DNA from: Luzula sylvatica
Lineage: Eukaryota; Streptophyta; Magnoliopsida; Poales; Juncaceae
DNA: 64,000 bases
NCBI GenBank assembly: GCA_946800325.1
Contig: OX326958.1
Location: 71,173,264-71,237,263 of the forward strand
Direction of reading: 5' to 3'
Of the stretch, positions 63,101-64,000 are shown piece by piece; within the stretch, counting starts at the first letter, position 1, and every line of letters starts with the position of its first letter. The position numbers were made by a program, and so were the translations under genes. A model generated the notes under the pieces. It had not been told where the DNA came from and made no database searches. It saw only the letters and a program-made list of their open reading frames with translations.

Positions 63101-64000
63101 ATCGTCCCATTTGGAGAAAGATTGAGAAACCTACAATTGGACAATCTTCATATTCAATAATTCAAGATGAAATTACAAAAAAACATGTATTTTTTGTTAA
63201 TTCGGGCTCAAAATATATAATTTTCGAAATTCGGCCGCATGGCTGCATTCCACTCGTCAAGGCGAGCGATTTTGATACGAAGATCGTGCCATTTGGAGAA
63301 AGTATGAGAAAGTTACAATGTGATAATCTTCGTATTCTATAATTCATGATGAAATTACCAAAAAAACTGTATTTTCTGTTAATTCGGTTTCAAAATACAT
63401 AATTTCCCAAATTCGTTCGCGTTGCTGTATTTCTCTCGCCGGGGCGAGCGATTTTGATATAAGAATCGTCCCATTTGGAGAAGGATTGAGAAACCTACAA
63501 TTGGGCAATCTTCATATTCAATAATGCAAGATGAAATTACAAAAAAACCTTTATTTTTTGTTAATTCGGGCTCAAAATACATAATTTCCCAAATTCGTTC
63601 GCGCTGTTGTATTTCTCTCGCCGGGGCGAGCGATTTTGATATAAAAATCGTGCCATTTGGAGAAAGATTGAGAAACCTACAATTGGACAATCTTTATATT
63701 CAATAATTCAAGATGAAATTACAAAAAAAACTGTATTTTTTGTTAATTCGGGCTCAAAATACATAATTTTCGAAATTCGGCCGCGGAGCTGCATTTCTCT
63801 CGTCGAGGCGAGCGATTTTGATATGAAGATCGTGCCATTTGAATAAAGTATGAGAAAGTTACAATGTGATAATGTTCAAATTCAATAATTCATGATGAAA
63901 TTACCAAAAAAACTGTATTTTCTGTTAATTCGGTTACAAAATACATAATTTCCCAAATTCGTTTGCGCTGCTGTATTTCTATCGCCGGGGTGAGTGATTT
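57101..64000 (+). repeat. Satellite of the 13-mer domain, mixed order, to the window end
   Basis: Continues in 182-bp phase with 13-mer type variants. cgtttgcg markers fall near 57408, 60502 and 63050, spaced by whole monomers. A local near-identical dimer repeat with 'ctctcgacaagg' occurs at about 60650-61325 (offset 364 bp). From 62.2 kb new variants appear (ttcgtattctat, 'ttccactcg', 'aatatataattttcg', 'ataagaatcgtccc'), shared among monomers near 62.5-63.5 kb. Minus and plus frames of 60-103 codons here are repeat by-products. The array runs off the end. Confidence 0.9.

Noticed and set aside
51024..63706. Short frames of 60-103 codons in the right array as a repetitive peptide family
   Set aside because: Same satellite text translated; no start context, no codon bias, and neighbouring monomers are closed by stops in the same frame.
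1..64000. CRISPR array
   Set aside because: Repeats are contiguous 182-bp units without unique spacers, and the context is a plant retrotransposon and satellite.
1..64000. CENP-B box in the satellite
   Set aside because: I looked for TTCG-n4-A-n2-CGGG around 'attcgggctc', 'attcggtttc' and 'attcggccgcg'; none has the full set of essential bases in place.
1..64000. Arabidopsis, Brassica or other well-known plant centromere repeat family
   Set aside because: The monomer does not read like the satellites I know by sequence; naming a species would be a guess.

Overview
The window is plant heterochromatin that looks like part of a centromere. It is one very long head-to-tail satellite array with a 182-bp monomer, roughly 308 monomers over about 56 kb, all in the same orientation. 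A single Ty1/copia LTR retrotransposon is nested in it at 8935-16950. A plant host is indicated by the primer binding site (the TGGTATCAGAGC complement of initiator tRNA-Met), the plant copia gag-pol architecture, and the satellite length in the usual range for plant centromere repeats. The species is not recognised. There are no host genes, tRNAs, rRNAs, CRISPR arrays or prokaryotic signals. The short open frames inside the satellite are by-products of its repetition.

Layout. 1-8934: satellite, containing a direct tandem duplication of a 3,268-bp block (1395-4662 and 4663-7930) with no difference seen between copies. 8935-16950: copia element consisting of a shortened 5' LTR, PBS, a 1.45-kb leader carrying 13 palindromic CCGTTG(C/T)AACGGA-type motifs in 21-bp pairs, gag, pol (protease, integrase, reverse transcriptase, RNase H), 1.5 kb of 3' noncoding DNA, a polypurine tract and a 587-bp 3' LTR with a clear TATA box. 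16951 to about 39.6 kb: satellite built on an 11-monomer higher-order repeat (about 2,002 bp), with complete copies at 16951-18925, 31432-33434 and 33435-35435 and heavily reshuffled stretches between them. 39.6-64 kb: a second domain built on a related 13-monomer unit (2,366 bp at 39623-41989 and 41990-44355), containing a 23-monomer (4,186 bp) duplication and a nested 5-monomer (910 bp) duplication at 47.8-57.1 kb.

Satellite organisation. Monomers are mosaics of two left halves (A: tatgagaaagttacaatg; B: attgagaaacctacaattgg) and two right halves (X: cccaaattcgttcgcg; Y: cgaaattcggccgcg). An order rule holds almost everywhere: X is followed by B, Y is followed by A, and A carries X. The array therefore reads A-X, (B-X)n, B-Y, A-X and so on. 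Exceptions mark internal recombination points. A short dyad (CTCG...CGAG) sits in every right half.

Retrotransposon status. All catalytic residues of pol are present and pol is uninterrupted, but gag and pol are in different frames. The two alignable LTR segments differ at 6 of 479 positions, so the insertion is young. The 5' LTR lacks the 108 bp that hold the promoter, so the only recognisable promoter is in the 3' LTR and points out of the element into the satellite.
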